A stretch of 47,059 nucleotides of DNA from an uncultured Burkholderiaceae bacterium (GCA_937871985.1 CALMPB010000520.1:1-47059), one strand, 5' to 3'. Positions 32,600 to 43,549 are shown, counted from the first letter of the stretch. Numbers and translations: made by a program. Notes: generated by a model not told the origin, from the sequence alone.

Positions 32600-34759
32600 T
32601 TATTCAGCAGGCGCGTCCGAGGTTGCGGCGACGGGTCCCGTGGGGCCGCCCTGGGCTTCGATACCGCCGATGGCCTTCATGGACAGGCGCAGACGGCCCT
32701 TGTCGTCGGCTTCGATGACCTTGATGCGCACAACCTGGCCGACCTTCAGAACATCGTTGATGTTGTTGATGCGGTAGTTGGCGATCTCGGAAATGTGCAG
32801 CAAGCCGTCGCGGCCGGGCAGAACCTGGACGATGGCGCCGAAGTCCAGCAAACGCAGCACGGGGCCTTCGTATTCCTGACCCACTTCGACGTCGGCGGTC
32901 AGCTCTTTGATACGGCGCTCGGCTTCGCGCGCGCGGTCGAGGTCGGCGCTGGCGATGGTAATGGTGCCATCGTCGCCGATGTCGATCTGCGTGCCGGTTT
33001 CTTCGGTCAGCGCGCGGATGGTGGCGCCGCCCTTGCCGATGACGTCGCGGATTTTCTCGGGATTGATCTTGACGGTCAGCATGCGCGGTGCGAACTCGGA
33101 CAGCTCGGTGCGCGAACCGTCGAGGGCTTCGCGCATTTTGCTCAGGATGTGCAGGCGGCCTTCGCGGGCCTGGGCCAGCGCCACTTGCATGATTTCCTTG
33201 GTGATGCCCTGGATCTTGATATCCATTTGCAAGGCGGTAATGCCCTGCTCGGTACCGGCCACCTTGAAGTCCATATCGCCCAGGTGATCTTCGTCGCCCA
33301 GGATATCGGTAAGAACCGCGAACTTGCCGCCGTCCTTGATGAGGCCCATGGCCACGCCGGCGACGTGATCCTTGACGGGAACACCGGCGTCCATCATGGC
33401 CAGGGAGCCGCCGCATACCGAGGCCATCGACGACGAGCCGTTGGATTCGGTAATTTCCGACACCACGCGAATGGTGTACTGGAAGTCCTGCGCATCGGGC
33501 AGCAGCGCGATGAGCGCACGCTTGGCCAGGCGGCCATGGCCGATTTCGCGGCGCTTGGGCACGCCGAAGCGGCCTGTTTCGCCGGTGGCGAACGGAGGCA
33601 TGTTGTAGTGCAGCATGAAGCGGTCGCGCGACTCGCCCATGATCGAGTCGATGATCTGCTCGTCCTGGCGGGTACCCAGTGTGGCTACCACCAGGGCTTG
33701 GGTTTCGCCGCGGGTGAACAGGGCGCTGCCGTGCGCGCGGGGCAATACGCCCAGGCGGACGCTGATGGGGCGCACCGTGCGCGTGTCGCGGCCGTCGATG
33801 CGGGGTTCGCCGTTGAGGACCTGGCTGCGCACGATCTTGGCTTCGATGTCGAACAGGATGTTCTCGACCTCGACGCTATCGGGAGCGGGCTCGCCCTTGG
33901 CTTCGGCATGCGCCAGCAGCGCTTCCTTGACTTCGGCATAAGCTTCGCGCAGCTTGGCCGTACGGGCCTGTTTTTCGCGGATTTGATAAACCGCCTGCAG
34001 CTTTTCCTGGGCCGCCGAACTCACAGCGGTAATCAGCGCTTCGTTCTTGAGAGCGGGCTGCCAGTCCCATTCGGGCTTGCCGGCTTCGGCCACCAGGTCG
34101 TGGATGGCGTTGATGACGGCCTGCATTTGCTCGTGGCCGAACACCACGCCACCCAACATGATTTCTTCGGACAACTGCTGGGCTTCGGATTCCACCATCA
34201 GCACGGCGGCTTCAGTGCCGGCAACCACGAGGTTCAGCTTGGATTCCTGCAATTGGCTGGTTGTGGGGTTGACCACGTACTGGTCATTGACGTAGCCCAC
34301 GCGCGCCGCGCCAATGGGGCCGTCGAACGGGATGCCCGAAATGGCCAGTGCCGCCGAAGCGCCGATCATGGCGGCGATATCGGGATCGATCTCGGGGTTC
34401 ACCGACATGGTATGGATGATGACCTGCACGTCGTTGTAGAAGCCCTCGGGGAACAGGGGCCGCAACGGACGGTCGATAAGGCGGGAGGTAAGGGTTTCTT
34501 TTTCGGAGGGCTTGCCTTCGCGCTTGAAGAAGCCCCCGGGGATACGGCCCGCGGCGTAGGTCTTCTCGACGTAGTCCACCGTCAGGGGAAAGAAATCCTG
34601 ACCGGGCTTGGCTTTTTTGGCCGCCACGACGGTAGCCAGAATGACGGTGTCTTCTATCGACACCAGCACAGCGCCCGAAGCCTGGCGAGCGATCTCGCCG
34701 GTTTCAAGCACTACCGTATGCTGACCGTACTGAAACGATTTGGTCACTTTATTAAACAT
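32600..34759 (-). CDS. pnp: Polyribonucleotide nucleotidyltransferase
   Basis: Phosphorolytic 3'-5' exoribonuclease and degradosome component, 719 residues. Two RNase PH-like halves (about 10-230 and 310-550, the second containing [15 protein letters not shown] and [20 protein letters not shown]) are followed by a KH domain (about 555-615, [20 protein letters not shown]) and an S1 domain (about 620-690, [19 protein letters not shown]), then a short Gly/Pro/Ala tail. It lies downstream of rpsO with a hairpin between, as in most proteobacteria, where PNPase autoregulates through its leader. In relatives qor and tpiA follow; here the next gene is the convergent LysR regulator. Confidence 0.97.
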   Translation of the reverse strand: MFNKVTKSFQYGQHTVVLETGEIARQASGAVLVSIEDTVILATVVAAKKAKPGQDFFPLTVDYVEKTYAAGRIPGGFFKREGKPSEKETLTSRLIDRPLRPLFPEGFYNDVQVIIHTMSVNPEIDPDIAAMIGASAALAISGIPFDGPIGAARVGYVNDQYVVNPTTSQLQESKLNLVVAGTEAAVLMVESEAQQLSEEIMLGGVVFGHEQMQAVINAIHDLVAEAGKPEWDWQPALKNEALITAVSSAAQEKLQAVYQIREKQARTAKLREAYAEVKEALLAHAEAKGEPAPDSVEVENILFDIEAKIVRSQVLNGEPRIDGRDTRTVRPISVRLGVLPRAHGSALFTRGETQALVVATLGTRQDEQIIDSIMGESRDRFMLHYNMPPFATGETGRFGVPKRREIGHGRLAKRALIALLPDAQDFQYTIRVVSEITESNGSSSMASVCGGSLAMMDAGVPVKDHVAGVAMGLIKDGGKFAVLTDILGDEDHLGDMDFKVAGTEQGITALQMDIKIQGITKEIMQVALAQAREGRLHILSKMREALDGSRTELSEFAPRMLTVKINPEKIRDVIGKGGATIRALTEETGTQIDIGDDGTITIASADLDRAREAERRIKELTADVEVGQEYEGPVLRLLDFGAIVQVLPGRDGLLHISEIANYRINNINDVLKVGQVVRIKVIEADDKGRLRLSMKAIGGIEAQGGPTGPVAATSDAPAE

Positions 34760-34774
34760 TACGGACTATCCTTA

Positions 34775-34824
34775 CAATAAAAAAACCGTGTACGCCGCGA
34801 TTTTGCCTCGCGGTGTCCACGGTT
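34775..34824 (-). terminator. rpsO-pnp intergenic hairpin
   Basis: On the minus strand AACCGTGGACACCGCGA pairs imperfectly with TCGCGGCGTACACGGTT, followed by a run of seven T. This is a leaky terminator or an RNase III-type processing stem ahead of pnp, as known from other proteobacteria. Confidence 0.7.
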
Positions 34825-34852
34825 GCACATAGTGGGGAGCCAGCCCCGGGTA

Positions 34853-35122
34853 TCACTTACGCAGACCGAGCTTTTCGATCAGGGAGCGGTACGAATCGGG
34901 ATTGCGGCCCTTCAGGTAATCGAGCAATTTGCGGCGACGGCTGACCATGCGCAGCAAGCCGCGGCGCGAGTGATGATCTTTCAGGTGGGTTTTGAAGTGA
35001 TCGGTCAGTTCGTTGATACGCGCCGTCAGCAGCGCTACTTGTACTTCGGGGGAGCCGGTATCGCCTTGGACGCGCTGGAATTGCGCAACGATATCGGATT
35101 TTTTGATGTCAGCTACAGACAT
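34853..35122 (-). CDS. rpsO: 30S ribosomal protein S15
   Basis: Small-subunit ribosomal protein of 89 residues binding 16S rRNA in the platform. It begins [20 protein letters not shown] and includes [20 protein letters not shown] and [20 protein letters not shown], the conserved rRNA-binding helices. The start at 35122 is preceded by GAGG at eight bases; the open frame continues to 35182, but the extra residues are not part of the family. Paired with pnp as usual. Confidence 0.98.
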   Translation of the reverse strand: MSVADIKKSDIVAQFQRVQGDTGSPEVQVALLTARINELTDHFKTHLKDHHSRRGLLRMVSRRRKLLDYLKGRNPDSYRSLIEKLGLRK

Positions 35123-35339
35123 GATTCTAGCCTCGTTAACATGCGCCAGAGCCGAGGTGCCCTGGCGTGGGATGAATGACAATAAACAATAGTGTTGCTA
35201 CCCGATGCCCGCCGGCGCAAACTTGCCGTAGTAAACTCATTATTTAGCGCAACGGGCATCAAGATTTGGCATTATAGCGGATTGGCCAAAAATTGTTGCA
35301 AACGTCCCCGGCCCCATCCAGTAGCAAAGCGAGACCATC

Positions 35340-35864
35340 ATGAAAACCGCGGCATTTCGCAATAGCCTGCGCGCCGGCGCTGCCGGCATGGCCTTGTGCC
35401 TGCTGGGCGCCTGCGCAAACATGGCCCAGACGCCTCCGGGAACCCCCATCAGCCAGGTCGAAGCCAAATTCGGACAACCCGATTATTCCTGCCCCCTGCC
35501 CAACGGCGGCCAGCGCATGATCTGGACCATGCAGCCGTTCGGCCAGCATGCCTGGGGCACCAATGTCGGCGCCGACGGCCGCACCGATAAAATCGTGCCC
35601 CTGCTTACCGACCAGCACTTCGAAGTCCTGCGCCAGGGCACCTGGACGCCGCAGCAGGTATTGTGCGAATTCGGCCCGCCCGCCGAAAAAGACGGGGTCG
35701 GCCTGCCGGGGGAAATAAAAATCGTCTGGAGCTACCGCTATAAGCAAAGCGGCGTCTGGAACTCGCTGATGTACGTGTACTTCGGCGTGGACGGCTCGCA
35801 CGTTACGCGCTTTCATCCCGGCCCCGATCCCATGTACGAAGAACGTCGCTTCCCGTTCTTTTAA
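35340..35864 (+). CDS. Outer-membrane-type lipoprotein, unknown function
   Basis: Lipoprotein of 174 residues. A signal peptide ends in the lipobox LLGAC with C25 as the lipidated cysteine, followed by ANMAQ, which lacks an inner-membrane retention aspartate. Residues 35-60 (GTPISQVEAKFGQPDYSCPLP) resemble the BamE/SmpA-like fold motif in which a turn leads into FGxP. The block is repeated weakly near residue 105 (TPQQVLCEFGPPAEKDGV), so the protein may contain two such repeats. It is a single-gene unit divergent from rpsO. Similar lipoproteins occur in related genomes at this location as far as I recall, but no function is established. Confidence 0.8.
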   Translation: MKTAAFRNSLRAGAAGMALCLLGACANMAQTPPGTPISQVEAKFGQPDYSCPLPNGGQRMIWTMQPFGQHAWGTNVGADGRTDKIVPLLTDQHFEVLRQGTWTPQQVLCEFGPPAEKDGVGLPGEIKIVWSYRYKQSGVWNSLMYVYFGVDGSHVTRFHPGPDPMYEERRFPFF

Positions 35865-35867
35865 CCC

Positions 35868-35886
35868 TGGCGGGCACGGCCCGCCA
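35868..35886. terminator. Hairpin between the lipoprotein gene and pssA
   Basis: TGGCGGGC, loop ACG, GCCCGCCA: a perfect 8-bp stem between two convergent stop codons. It lacks a T run but could end both transcripts. Confidence 0.5.
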
Positions 35887-35890
35887 CGCT

Positions 35891-36751
35891 TCATCGAGCA
35901 GGCGGATTCTTGTCGTCGCCCGACTCGCCGTCGGCGTCCTGCAGGGTGTGGGGCACGTACGGCGTCACCTGGCCTGCCTCGGGAGAATAGCCTTCCTGGC
36001 GCATCTGCGTAAGCTTGCGGGCGCGCCGCCAGCGCCAGAACATCAGCACCCAGCCCGACAGGCCATACACCACGAACAGGCCGAACAGCACCAACGGTGG
36101 ATCGCTGGAGACGAATACGAACACCGCCACCAGCACCAACAGGACCCAGAACGGCACGCTGCGGCCCAGCGCGAACGTTTTGCCGCTATAGAACGGCGCG
36201 TTCGAAACCATGCAGACGCCTGCGTAGACTGTCAGCACGAACGCCATCCAGGCAATGCTGCGGTCGCCCAACTGGAACTTGTTGTCGACCGCCAGCCATA
36301 CAAAGCCCGCGACCAGAGCCGCCGCCGCCGGACTGGGCAGGCCCTGGAAGAAACGCTTGTCGATAACGCCTATGTTGGCATTGAAGCGCGCCAGGCGCAG
36401 CGCGGCGCCCACCACATAGATGAAAGCCGCCAGCCAGCCCCAGCGGCCCAGCCCTTGGAGAGACCATTCGTACATGACCAGCGCCGGCGCTATGCCGAAC
36501 GAAGTCATGTCGGACAGCGAATCGTATTGCTCGCCGAAGGCCGATTGCGTATTGGTAAGGCGGGCCACCCGCCCATCCATGCCGTCGAACACCATGGCCA
36601 GGAAAATGGCGATGGCCGCCATCTCGAAGCGCCCGTTCATGGCCTGCACGACGGCATAAAAGCCCGCGAACAGATTGGCCGTGGTGAAGGCGTTCGGCAA
36701 CAGGTAGATGCTGCGCCGGCGCTTGTGTTCATCCATGTGGAAATTGGGCAT
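35891..36751 (-). CDS. pssA: CDP-diacylglycerol-serine O-phosphatidyltransferase
   Basis: Inner-membrane enzyme making phosphatidylserine; 286 residues with about seven helices. The CDP-alcohol phosphatidyltransferase signature is present as DGMDGRVARLTNTQSAFGEQYDSLSD, matching D-G-x2-A-R-x8-G-x3-D-x3-D. The start at 36751 is set by a perfect GGAGG four bases upstream; the frame remains open to 36943, inside psd, which is not likely coding. It lies 11 bases after psd, and the two together form the phosphatidylethanolamine pathway. Confidence 0.95.
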   Translation of the reverse strand: MPNFHMDEHKRRRSIYLLPNAFTTANLFAGFYAVVQAMNGRFEMAAIAIFLAMVFDGMDGRVARLTNTQSAFGEQYDSLSDMTSFGIAPALVMYEWSLQGLGRWGWLAAFIYVVGAALRLARFNANIGVIDKRFFQGLPSPAAAALVAGFVWLAVDNKFQLGDRSIAWMAFVLTVYAGVCMVSNAPFYSGKTFALGRSVPFWVLLVLVAVFVFVSSDPPLVLFGLFVVYGLSGWVLMFWRWRRARKLTQMRQEGYSPEAGQVTPYVPHTLQDADGESGDDKNPPAR

Positions 36752-36762
36752 GCAACCTCCGT

Positions 36763-37428
36763 TCAAAGAGTGGCGGCCTGCGCCGGCAGTTCGGCCAATA
36801 CAGTACTGGTTGCGCTGACCTTGTCGCCAATGGCCACGCGCGGCCGCGAACCGGGGGGCAAGTACACGTCGACCCGCGAGCCGAAACGGATGAAACCGTA
36901 GCGCTGCCCGGCGAACAAGCGCTCGCCAGGCTGGGTGTAGCACAGAATGCGCTTGGCCACGAGGCCCGCCACCTGCACCGCCGTGACGACATGTCCCTGA
37001 GGAGTACGCAGCACGGTAGCGTTGCGCTCGTTTTCCAGCGACGCCTTGTCCAGCGCGGCATTGAAGAACTTTCCGGGGAAGTATTCGACCGACTGCACCG
37101 TGCCGTTGACGGGCGCTCGGTTCGAATGCACATTGAAGACATTCATGAATACGCTGATCTTGAGCGCGTCGCGGTCGGCATAGGTGTCCCGCAGCTCTTC
37201 CACGGCGACGATGCGGCCGTCGGCGGGACTAAGGACGTTCAGTTCGCCATCGGGCGCGGTGCGCGGCGGATCGCGAAAAAACTGCAGTACGAACACCGAC
37301 AGCAGCCAGAACGGAATGGAGGCCCACCCCGACCAGAAACTGACCAGGATGGAAATCAGCACGATGCCGGCCAGGAAAGGCCAGCCTTCGCGTGCAATAA
37401 GAGGATGGGGGTAGGAAGGTTTATTCAT
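36763..37428 (-). CDS. psd: Phosphatidylserine decarboxylase proenzyme
   Basis: Converts phosphatidylserine to phosphatidylethanolamine using a pyruvoyl group; 221 residues, the short form of the family. N-terminal membrane segments ([20 protein letters not shown]) lead to FRDPPRT and the domain with [12 protein letters not shown] and [16 protein letters not shown]. The self-cleavage site is the Gly-Ser in [13 protein letters not shown], where serine becomes the pyruvoyl group. The start [15 protein letters not shown] at 37428 is preferred over the open frame from 37479. Normally it follows ilvC in relatives; a TonB-dependent receptor now lies between. Confidence 0.95.
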   Translation of the reverse strand: MNKPSYPHPLIAREGWPFLAGIVLISILVSFWSGWASIPFWLLSVFVLQFFRDPPRTAPDGELNVLSPADGRIVAVEELRDTYADRDALKISVFMNVFNVHSNRAPVNGTVQSVEYFPGKFFNAALDKASLENERNATVLRTPQGHVVTAVQVAGLVAKRILCYTQPGERLFAGQRYGFIRFGSRVDVYLPPGSRPRVAIGDKVSATSTVLAELPAQAATL

Positions 37429-37589
37429 CGTAAGACGAAGAATAACCGAAATAGCCGCTGGTTTTCTTCTCTGCGCCATGTTTTCACCGCCTCGATCCCC
37501 CGGTTTCGCCGCCTCGATGAAAGCGCGGCCGCCCTCATTTTCCCGAGGCTGGGCCCCGGGGGCTGGAGGGCGCGAGGCGCGCCGTCAGA

Positions 37590-39836
37590 TCAATACTGAT
37601 ACGTCAGCGAAACGCGGAAGTTGCGGCCCGGCTGAGTATAGCTGTCGATGGGGTTGGCGAAGCCGCTGGATCCGGGGGTCGGCACGTCCAGCGCGTTCCA
37701 GTATTTCCGGTCGAACACGTTGTAGACGCCGGCCTGGACGCGAAGACCCTTTACCGCCTGCGGCTTCCACCATGCCGTCAGATCCAGCAACCCGTAGCCG
37801 GGCGCCTTGAAGTCCGCGTACTTCTGCGTGGAGGTCGCCTCGGGATATTCGACTTCCGTGCGGCGCTTGGCCAGCGTGACGATGCTTTCCGCGCCCCACT
37901 GGTCGGCCCGGTATCCCAGCGCCAGAATGAGCTTGAGCGGCGCGACGGAATTCAGGTACGCATCGGTGTCCTGGTCTTTGCCATTGGCCCATGCCAGGGA
38001 TCCCCATGTATACCAGTTGCTGTTGAACGCCCATTGCCCGCTGAGTTCCGCGCCATAGATGCGCACCCGCGCCCGGTTGGTGTAGTAATAGACGGTGTTG
38101 TAGCCGTCCACGTCCCAGCTCGGATCACGCCCGGCGGCGCCTTTTGCGTAGATGACGCGGTCGATGTAGTTCTTGTAGCGCGTGTCGTACACGCTCAAAC
38201 GGCCGCCACGCTCCTGGTCTCCCACGTCGACGCCCAGCTCCCAGCCATGGCTGGTTTCGGGTTTCAGGTCGGGGTTGCCCAGCACGATGTACTCGCCGGC
38301 CGACTTGCCGCCGAAGCTCAGATACAGCTGGCTGGTGTTCGGCGCCTTGAAGCCGTAGCCGTAGCGGCCGTAGAAGCTCAACCCCTCTTTCGGCGTGTAG
38401 CGCCCCAGCAGCGACGGCGAGAGCTTCGAATCGCTGTTCTCGGCAAGCGGCTTGCCGGCATTCAGGTTTTTGGCATACCACCCGCCCGATTGCGGCTTCT
38501 GCTGGTAGGAGTCGAACCGCAGGGCCGGGGTCAGTGCGAATCGCCCATCCGCCCAGGAAAACTCATCCTGTACCCAGGCCGCCCAGGTATTGCCCTTGAC
38601 CTTGGGCATGTCGGCCTGGTTGGTTCGAAGGTGCGAGCATCCGGCGGCAGGGCAGGAGTCGTAGCCTCGGGAAAGCTGCTCGGTGTCGTTGCCCGCCCAT
38701 TCCCCGCCTATCGACCAGTGCTGGCGTACCGCGCCGTCGAAATACCCGCCCCACTCCGTGACCACGCCCACCGTGGACTCTTCGATCGAGTTGCGTCGGC
38801 CATAGGCGCCCGCGGCCGAGCCGGGAGTGCGGTAGCCGTCCATGCCCTCTTCCAGCTCCAGCTTCTGCCAATAGAGCTTGAGGTCGCCATGCGCCAGCGC
38901 CGCCCGGTTCGCCGCGGACTGGTAGGAGTAGCCCAGCACCACCCGGTCGCGATCCCTCTTGTTATGCGATGTGTTCTGCCCTTCGTAATAGCGGGTGCCG
39001 GTGCCCTGCTCGCGCATATTGTCGATGTCCGTCGTTTTCCGGAAGACCTCGCCGCTCAGGCTGAGCGTATGCTCGGTGCCGAAATCCTGCTCGAGCTTGA
39101 CCAGCATGTTCTTCTGCGTATAGTCGGCGGGATTGGCCTTTTCGCGGTCGGGGCCGTAGCCGCCCTTCTCGCCCATATTCTTTTGTTCATGGCCCTTGCG
39201 CTCGCCCGCCTGCACCAGCCAGCGTGTGCCTGCGCCGAAGCGGCCGGCCAGGGCGACATCGCCCCCATAGCTGTTGTCGGCGCTGTTGTAGCCGCTTTTG
39301 AGCAAGGCTCCGAAATCCTTGCCCGGCGCCAGCAAGTCGTTCGGCGACAAGGTGCGCAGATCAAGGTAGCCGATCAGGGAGCCGGACTGAGCCGAGCCGG
39401 GGCCGCGCACCAGGTCGATGGCGGAGAGACTATTGAACGGAATCGTTTCAAGCCCGCCCTCCGCCGACCGGGAGCCGTCATCCAGCCACGGCAGGCGGAT
39501 TCCGTCGACCCGGGTGACCACGCGGTCACCATCCATGCCGCGAATATTGACGCTGTTGTTCTGGGTATTGACGTTCACGCCCGGCTCGCCGCGCTTGGAA
39601 AAATCTTCCCAGCTTTCGATGGCGCGATCGTCCATCTGCTGGCGGGTAATGACGGTGCTGCCTTCAGGCAGCTCGGTTTCGAGCTTCTGGCCCTGAACCA
39701 CCAAAGGCGCCAACGCATGCACCTGACCCTCGCCCGCCGTGGCGGCCGTCCCGCTTCCCGCCGATTGGGCGCCCGCCTGAGCAGCCACCACGGACAAGAA
39801 CACCCCGCCCCACCATCCCAAAGATTTCACCGTCAT
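37590..39836 (-). CDS. TonB-dependent haem/hemoglobin-type outer-membrane receptor
   Basis: Outer-membrane active transporter, 748 residues. A signal peptide (about 1-23) is followed by a TonB-box-like LAPLVVQGQ (42-50), a plug domain (VITRQQMDDRAIESWEDFSK, SVNIRGMDGDRVVTRVDGIR, DLVRGPGSAQSGS) and a 22-strand barrel ending RVSLTYQY. The motifs GFKAPNTSQLYLSFGG and VLGNPDLKPETSHGWELGV correspond to the FRAP and NPNL boxes of the haem/hemoglobin/transferrin receptor family, so haem is the likely cargo, though no haem-utilisation genes are adjacent. A Fur-box-like palindrome lies upstream. It interrupts the usual ilvC-psd neighbourhood. Confidence 0.9.
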   Translation of the reverse strand: MTVKSLGWWGGVFLSVVAAQAGAQSAGSGTAATAGEGQVHALAPLVVQGQKLETELPEGSTVITRQQMDDRAIESWEDFSKRGEPGVNVNTQNNSVNIRGMDGDRVVTRVDGIRLPWLDDGSRSAEGGLETIPFNSLSAIDLVRGPGSAQSGSLIGYLDLRTLSPNDLLAPGKDFGALLKSGYNSADNSYGGDVALAGRFGAGTRWLVQAGERKGHEQKNMGEKGGYGPDREKANPADYTQKNMLVKLEQDFGTEHTLSLSGEVFRKTTDIDNMREQGTGTRYYEGQNTSHNKRDRDRVVLGYSYQSAANRAALAHGDLKLYWQKLELEEGMDGYRTPGSAAGAYGRRNSIEESTVGVVTEWGGYFDGAVRQHWSIGGEWAGNDTEQLSRGYDSCPAAGCSHLRTNQADMPKVKGNTWAAWVQDEFSWADGRFALTPALRFDSYQQKPQSGGWYAKNLNAGKPLAENSDSKLSPSLLGRYTPKEGLSFYGRYGYGFKAPNTSQLYLSFGGKSAGEYIVLGNPDLKPETSHGWELGVDVGDQERGGRLSVYDTRYKNYIDRVIYAKGAAGRDPSWDVDGYNTVYYYTNRARVRIYGAELSGQWAFNSNWYTWGSLAWANGKDQDTDAYLNSVAPLKLILALGYRADQWGAESIVTLAKRRTEVEYPEATSTQKYADFKAPGYGLLDLTAWWKPQAVKGLRVQAGVYNVFDRKYWNALDVPTPGSSGFANPIDSYTQPGRNFRVSLTYQY

Positions 39837-39905
39837 TTTTATATTCCAAAGTAGATCAATACAAAACAGCAACAAAACTTACCTAAAGCTGAAAATCAAT
39901 GATCG

Positions 39906-39928
39906 CAAATGATAACAATTTCCATTTG
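39906..39928 (-). promoter_or_regulatory. Fur box candidate upstream of the TonB receptor
   Basis: CAAATG (39906-39911) and CATTTG (39923-39928) form a perfect inverted repeat around ATAACAATTTC. The whole AAATGATAACAATTTCCATT resembles the Fur consensus GATAATGATAATCATTATC. It lies about 70 bases before the receptor start in an AT-rich stretch, suggesting iron-repressed expression. Confidence 0.65.
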
Positions 39929-40103
39929 TGTTAGCAATTGAAAATAAAAACCCGCTGAAAAAGAAAGCCTGGATGAAGGATGGCGCCACTCCGCCCTCCC
40001 TTTGCCGGCGCACCCGCCCCGGAATGGCCTGGGTTTCGCTCGACCTCGCCTTGGAGGATGAAGCGGCCGCTTTGGCGTGTGATCGCCGAGAATCGCGAAA
40101 AAA

Positions 40104-40152
40104 GCGCCCGAAACGGGCGCCCAATGAAAAGCCCACCTTGCGGTGGGCTTTT
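40104..40152 (-). terminator. Tandem intrinsic terminators of ilvC
   Basis: Two hairpins follow the ilvC stop on the minus strand. The first is GCCCACC, loop GCAA, GGTGGGC then TTTT (40152-40127). The second is GCGCCCG, loop TTT, CGGGCGC then TTTTTT (40120-about 40098). Together they insulate the ilv operon from the receptor gene. Nothing else is seen in 39929-40103. Confidence 0.85.
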
Positions 40153-40189
40153 GCCGAACAGGATGAGCGGCCCCGAGGGCCCGCAGGCA

Positions 40190-41206
<1,017 letters not shown>

Positions 41207-41317
41207 TTATAGAGCTCCAAAACTAATCAGTAATTCGATATGAACCGGCGCCATGCCGGTTGTTATTCATGAGTGGACATCTGGCATGCAAGCCGCCGCA
41301 AGATTTCCGGATTGCCA

Positions 41318-41809
41318 TTACAACTTCAAAACGCGTTCGCCCCGCCCTATGCCCGAAACCCCCGTGCGGACGGTTTCAAGGATGGCGCTACGATCCAGGG
41401 CTCCGATAAAGGCCTCGATTTTAGCCTGATTGCCGGTAAGCTCGATGGTGTAGGCCTTGTCGGTGACGTCGATGATGCGGCCGCGAAAGATGTCGGCCAT
41501 GCGCTTCATCTCGTCGCGCTCTTTGCCCACCGCCCGGACCTTGATCATCATGAGCTCGCGCTCGATATGGGCGCCTTCGGACAAATCGACCACCTTGACG
41601 ACGTCGATAAGACGGTTCAAGTGCTTGGTGATCTGCTCGATGACATCGTCGGAGCCTTCCGTCACCACGGTCATGCGCGACAGCGTGGAGTCTTCGGTGG
41701 GAGCCACCGTAAGGGTTTCAATGTTGTAGCCGCGGGCCGAGAACAGGCCGACCACTCGCGACAAGGCACCGGGCTCGTTTTCCAGCAAAACAGAAATTAT
41801 GTGTTTCAT
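41318..41809 (-). CDS. ilvH: Acetolactate synthase small (regulatory) subunit
   Basis: Regulatory subunit of acetohydroxyacid synthase, 163 residues. The N-terminal ACT domain MKHIISVLLENEPGALSRVV, followed by GLFSARGYNIETLTVAPTED, carries the valine-binding glycines; the C-terminal half ends GVSGIGRGERVLKL. The start at 41809 has GGGGA nine bases upstream; in-frame ATGs at 41818 and 41824 are less likely. It begins 18 bases after the ilvB stop, forming the ilvB-ilvH-ilvC operon. Confidence 0.97.
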   Translation of the reverse strand: MKHIISVLLENEPGALSRVVGLFSARGYNIETLTVAPTEDSTLSRMTVVTEGSDDVIEQITKHLNRLIDVVKVVDLSEGAHIERELMMIKVRAVGKERDEMKRMADIFRGRIIDVTDKAYTIELTGNQAKIEAFIGALDRSAILETVRTGVSGIGRGERVLKL

Positions 41810-41827
41810 TTTCGTCATCCCCATGCC

Positions 41828-43549
41828 TTACAGATCTTCGGAGCCAAGCAGCATTTCGGTAAGCCCTTTGCCAGCCTTCACCATGGGCCAGACGTTCTCG
41901 GACTGGTCTGTGATGAAGTCCAGGAACACCAGGCGATCCTTGTGCTTGCCAAAGGCTTCGCGGATGGCGGGTTCGACATCGGCGGGCTTGTCGATGAGCA
42001 GGCCGACGTGGCCGTAGCTCTCGACCAGCTTCACGAAATCGGGCAAGGCATCGACGTAGGACTCGGAATAGCGCGCGCCGTAGTCGATTTGCTGCCACTG
42101 GCGCACCATGCCCAGGTACCGGTTGTTGAGGCACAGGATCTTGGGAGTCAGGTGATATTGCTTGCAGGTAGAAAGCTCCTGGATGTTCATCTGGATGGAG
42201 CCTTCGCCGGTGATGACGGCGACCTGGGCATCGGGATTGGCCATCTGCACACCCATGGCGTAAGGCAGCCCCACACCCATGGTGCCGAGGCCCCCGGAAT
42301 TGATCCAGCGGCGCGGCTCGTCGAAACGGTAGTACTGCGCGGCCCACATCTGGTGCTGGCCGACGTCGGAGGCGACGAACGCATTGCCGCCCGTGACTTC
42401 CCACAGTTTTTCAACGACGAACTGCGGCTTGATCAGGGTGTCGGAGTGCTCGTACTTGAGGCACTCTTTGCCGCGCCAGGCGTCGATCTGCTGCCACCAC
42501 TTGGCCAGCCTCTCGGGGTTGGCCGGCGTTTCGGCCAGCGACTGCGCGTACAGGGCGTTGAGCTCCTGCAATACATCCTTGACATTGCCCACGATGGGGA
42601 CATCGACGCGCACGCGCTTGGAAATCGACGAGGGGTCGATATCGATGTGGATGATCTTGCGCTGGTTCTGGGCGAAATGCTTGGGATTGCCGATGACGCG
42701 ATCGTCGAAGCGGGCCCCCACGGCAATCAGGACATCGCAATTCTGCATGGCCAGGTTGGCTTCGTAGGTGCCGTGCATGCCGGGCATGCCCATGAAACGA
42801 TCGCTGCTGGCCGGGTAGGCGCCAAGGCCCATCAGCGTGTTGGTGCACGGCGCGCCGACCAGGTCGACCAATTGGCGCAGCTCGGCCGAGGCGTCGGAGA
42901 GCACCACACCGCCGCCCGAATAGATCATGGGCCGTTCGGCCGCGCGCAGCATCTGCACCGCTTTCTTGATCTGCCCCTGATGGCCCTTGACGACAGGCGC
43001 GTACGAACGCATGCTCACCTCGCCGCGCGCCGGCGTGAACTTGCAGGTGGCGATGGAAATGTCTTTGGGGATATCGACCAGAACCGGGCCGGGACGGCCG
43101 GATGTGGCGATGTAGAAGGCGCGGCGCATGGTTTCCGCCAGATCCTTGACGTCGCGCACCAGAAAATTATGCTTGACGCAGGGGCGGGTAATGCCCACGG
43201 CGTCGCATTCCTGGAAGGCGTCTTCGCCGATGGACGTGCTGGGCACCTGGCCGCTGATGACGACCAGCGGAATGGAATCCATATACGCCGTGGCGATGCC
43301 GGTGACGGCATTGGTCAGGCCGGGCCCGCTGGTCACCAGCGCCACGCCGACCTTGTTGGACGAACGCGAGTAGGCGTCGGCGGCATGCACGGCGGCCTGT
43401 TCGTGGCGCACCAGGATATGCTTGAATTTGTCTTGCTTGTAGATGGCGTCGTAAATGTAAAGCACCGCGCCGCCGGGGTAACCAAAAACGTGGTCGACAC
43501 CCTGCTCGGCCAGGCACTGGACGACTATTTCGGAGCCATTGAGTTCCAT
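41828..43549 (-). CDS. ilvB: Acetolactate synthase catalytic subunit (biosynthetic)
   Basis: Thiamine-diphosphate enzyme making acetolactate and acetohydroxybutyrate, 573 residues. The N-terminal domain reads MELNGSEIVVQCLAEQGVDH then VFGYPGGAVLYIYDA, with the activating glutamate in VRHEQAAVHAADAYSR. The FAD/central domain includes LMGLGAYPAS and VGARFDDRV. The C-terminal thiamine motif begins at TGEGSIQMNIQELST and ends near LCLNNRYLGMVRQWQ. AAGGAA lies before the ATG at 43549. It is often named ilvI in this lineage. The upstream region is shared with a divergent FUSC-family gene. Confidence 0.96.
   Translation of the reverse strand: MELNGSEIVVQCLAEQGVDHVFGYPGGAVLYIYDAIYKQDKFKHILVRHEQAAVHAADAYSRSSNKVGVALVTSGPGLTNAVTGIATAYMDSIPLVVISGQVPSTSIGEDAFQECDAVGITRPCVKHNFLVRDVKDLAETMRRAFYIATSGRPGPVLVDIPKDISIATCKFTPARGEVSMRSYAPVVKGHQGQIKKAVQMLRAAERPMIYSGGGVVLSDASAELRQLVDLVGAPCTNTLMGLGAYPASSDRFMGMPGMHGTYEANLAMQNCDVLIAVGARFDDRVIGNPKHFAQNQRKIIHIDIDPSSISKRVRVDVPIVGNVKDVLQELNALYAQSLAETPANPERLAKWWQQIDAWRGKECLKYEHSDTLIKPQFVVEKLWEVTGGNAFVASDVGQHQMWAAQYYRFDEPRRWINSGGLGTMGVGLPYAMGVQMANPDAQVAVITGEGSIQMNIQELSTCKQYHLTPKILCLNNRYLGMVRQWQQIDYGARYSESYVDALPDFVKLVESYGHVGLLIDKPADVEPAIREAFGKHKDRLVFLDFITDQSENVWPMVKAGKGLTEMLLGSEDL

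Noticed and set aside
32540..34780. 746-codon frame antisense to pnp
   Set aside because: Shadow of pnp caused by GC-rich codon bias; no domain recognised.
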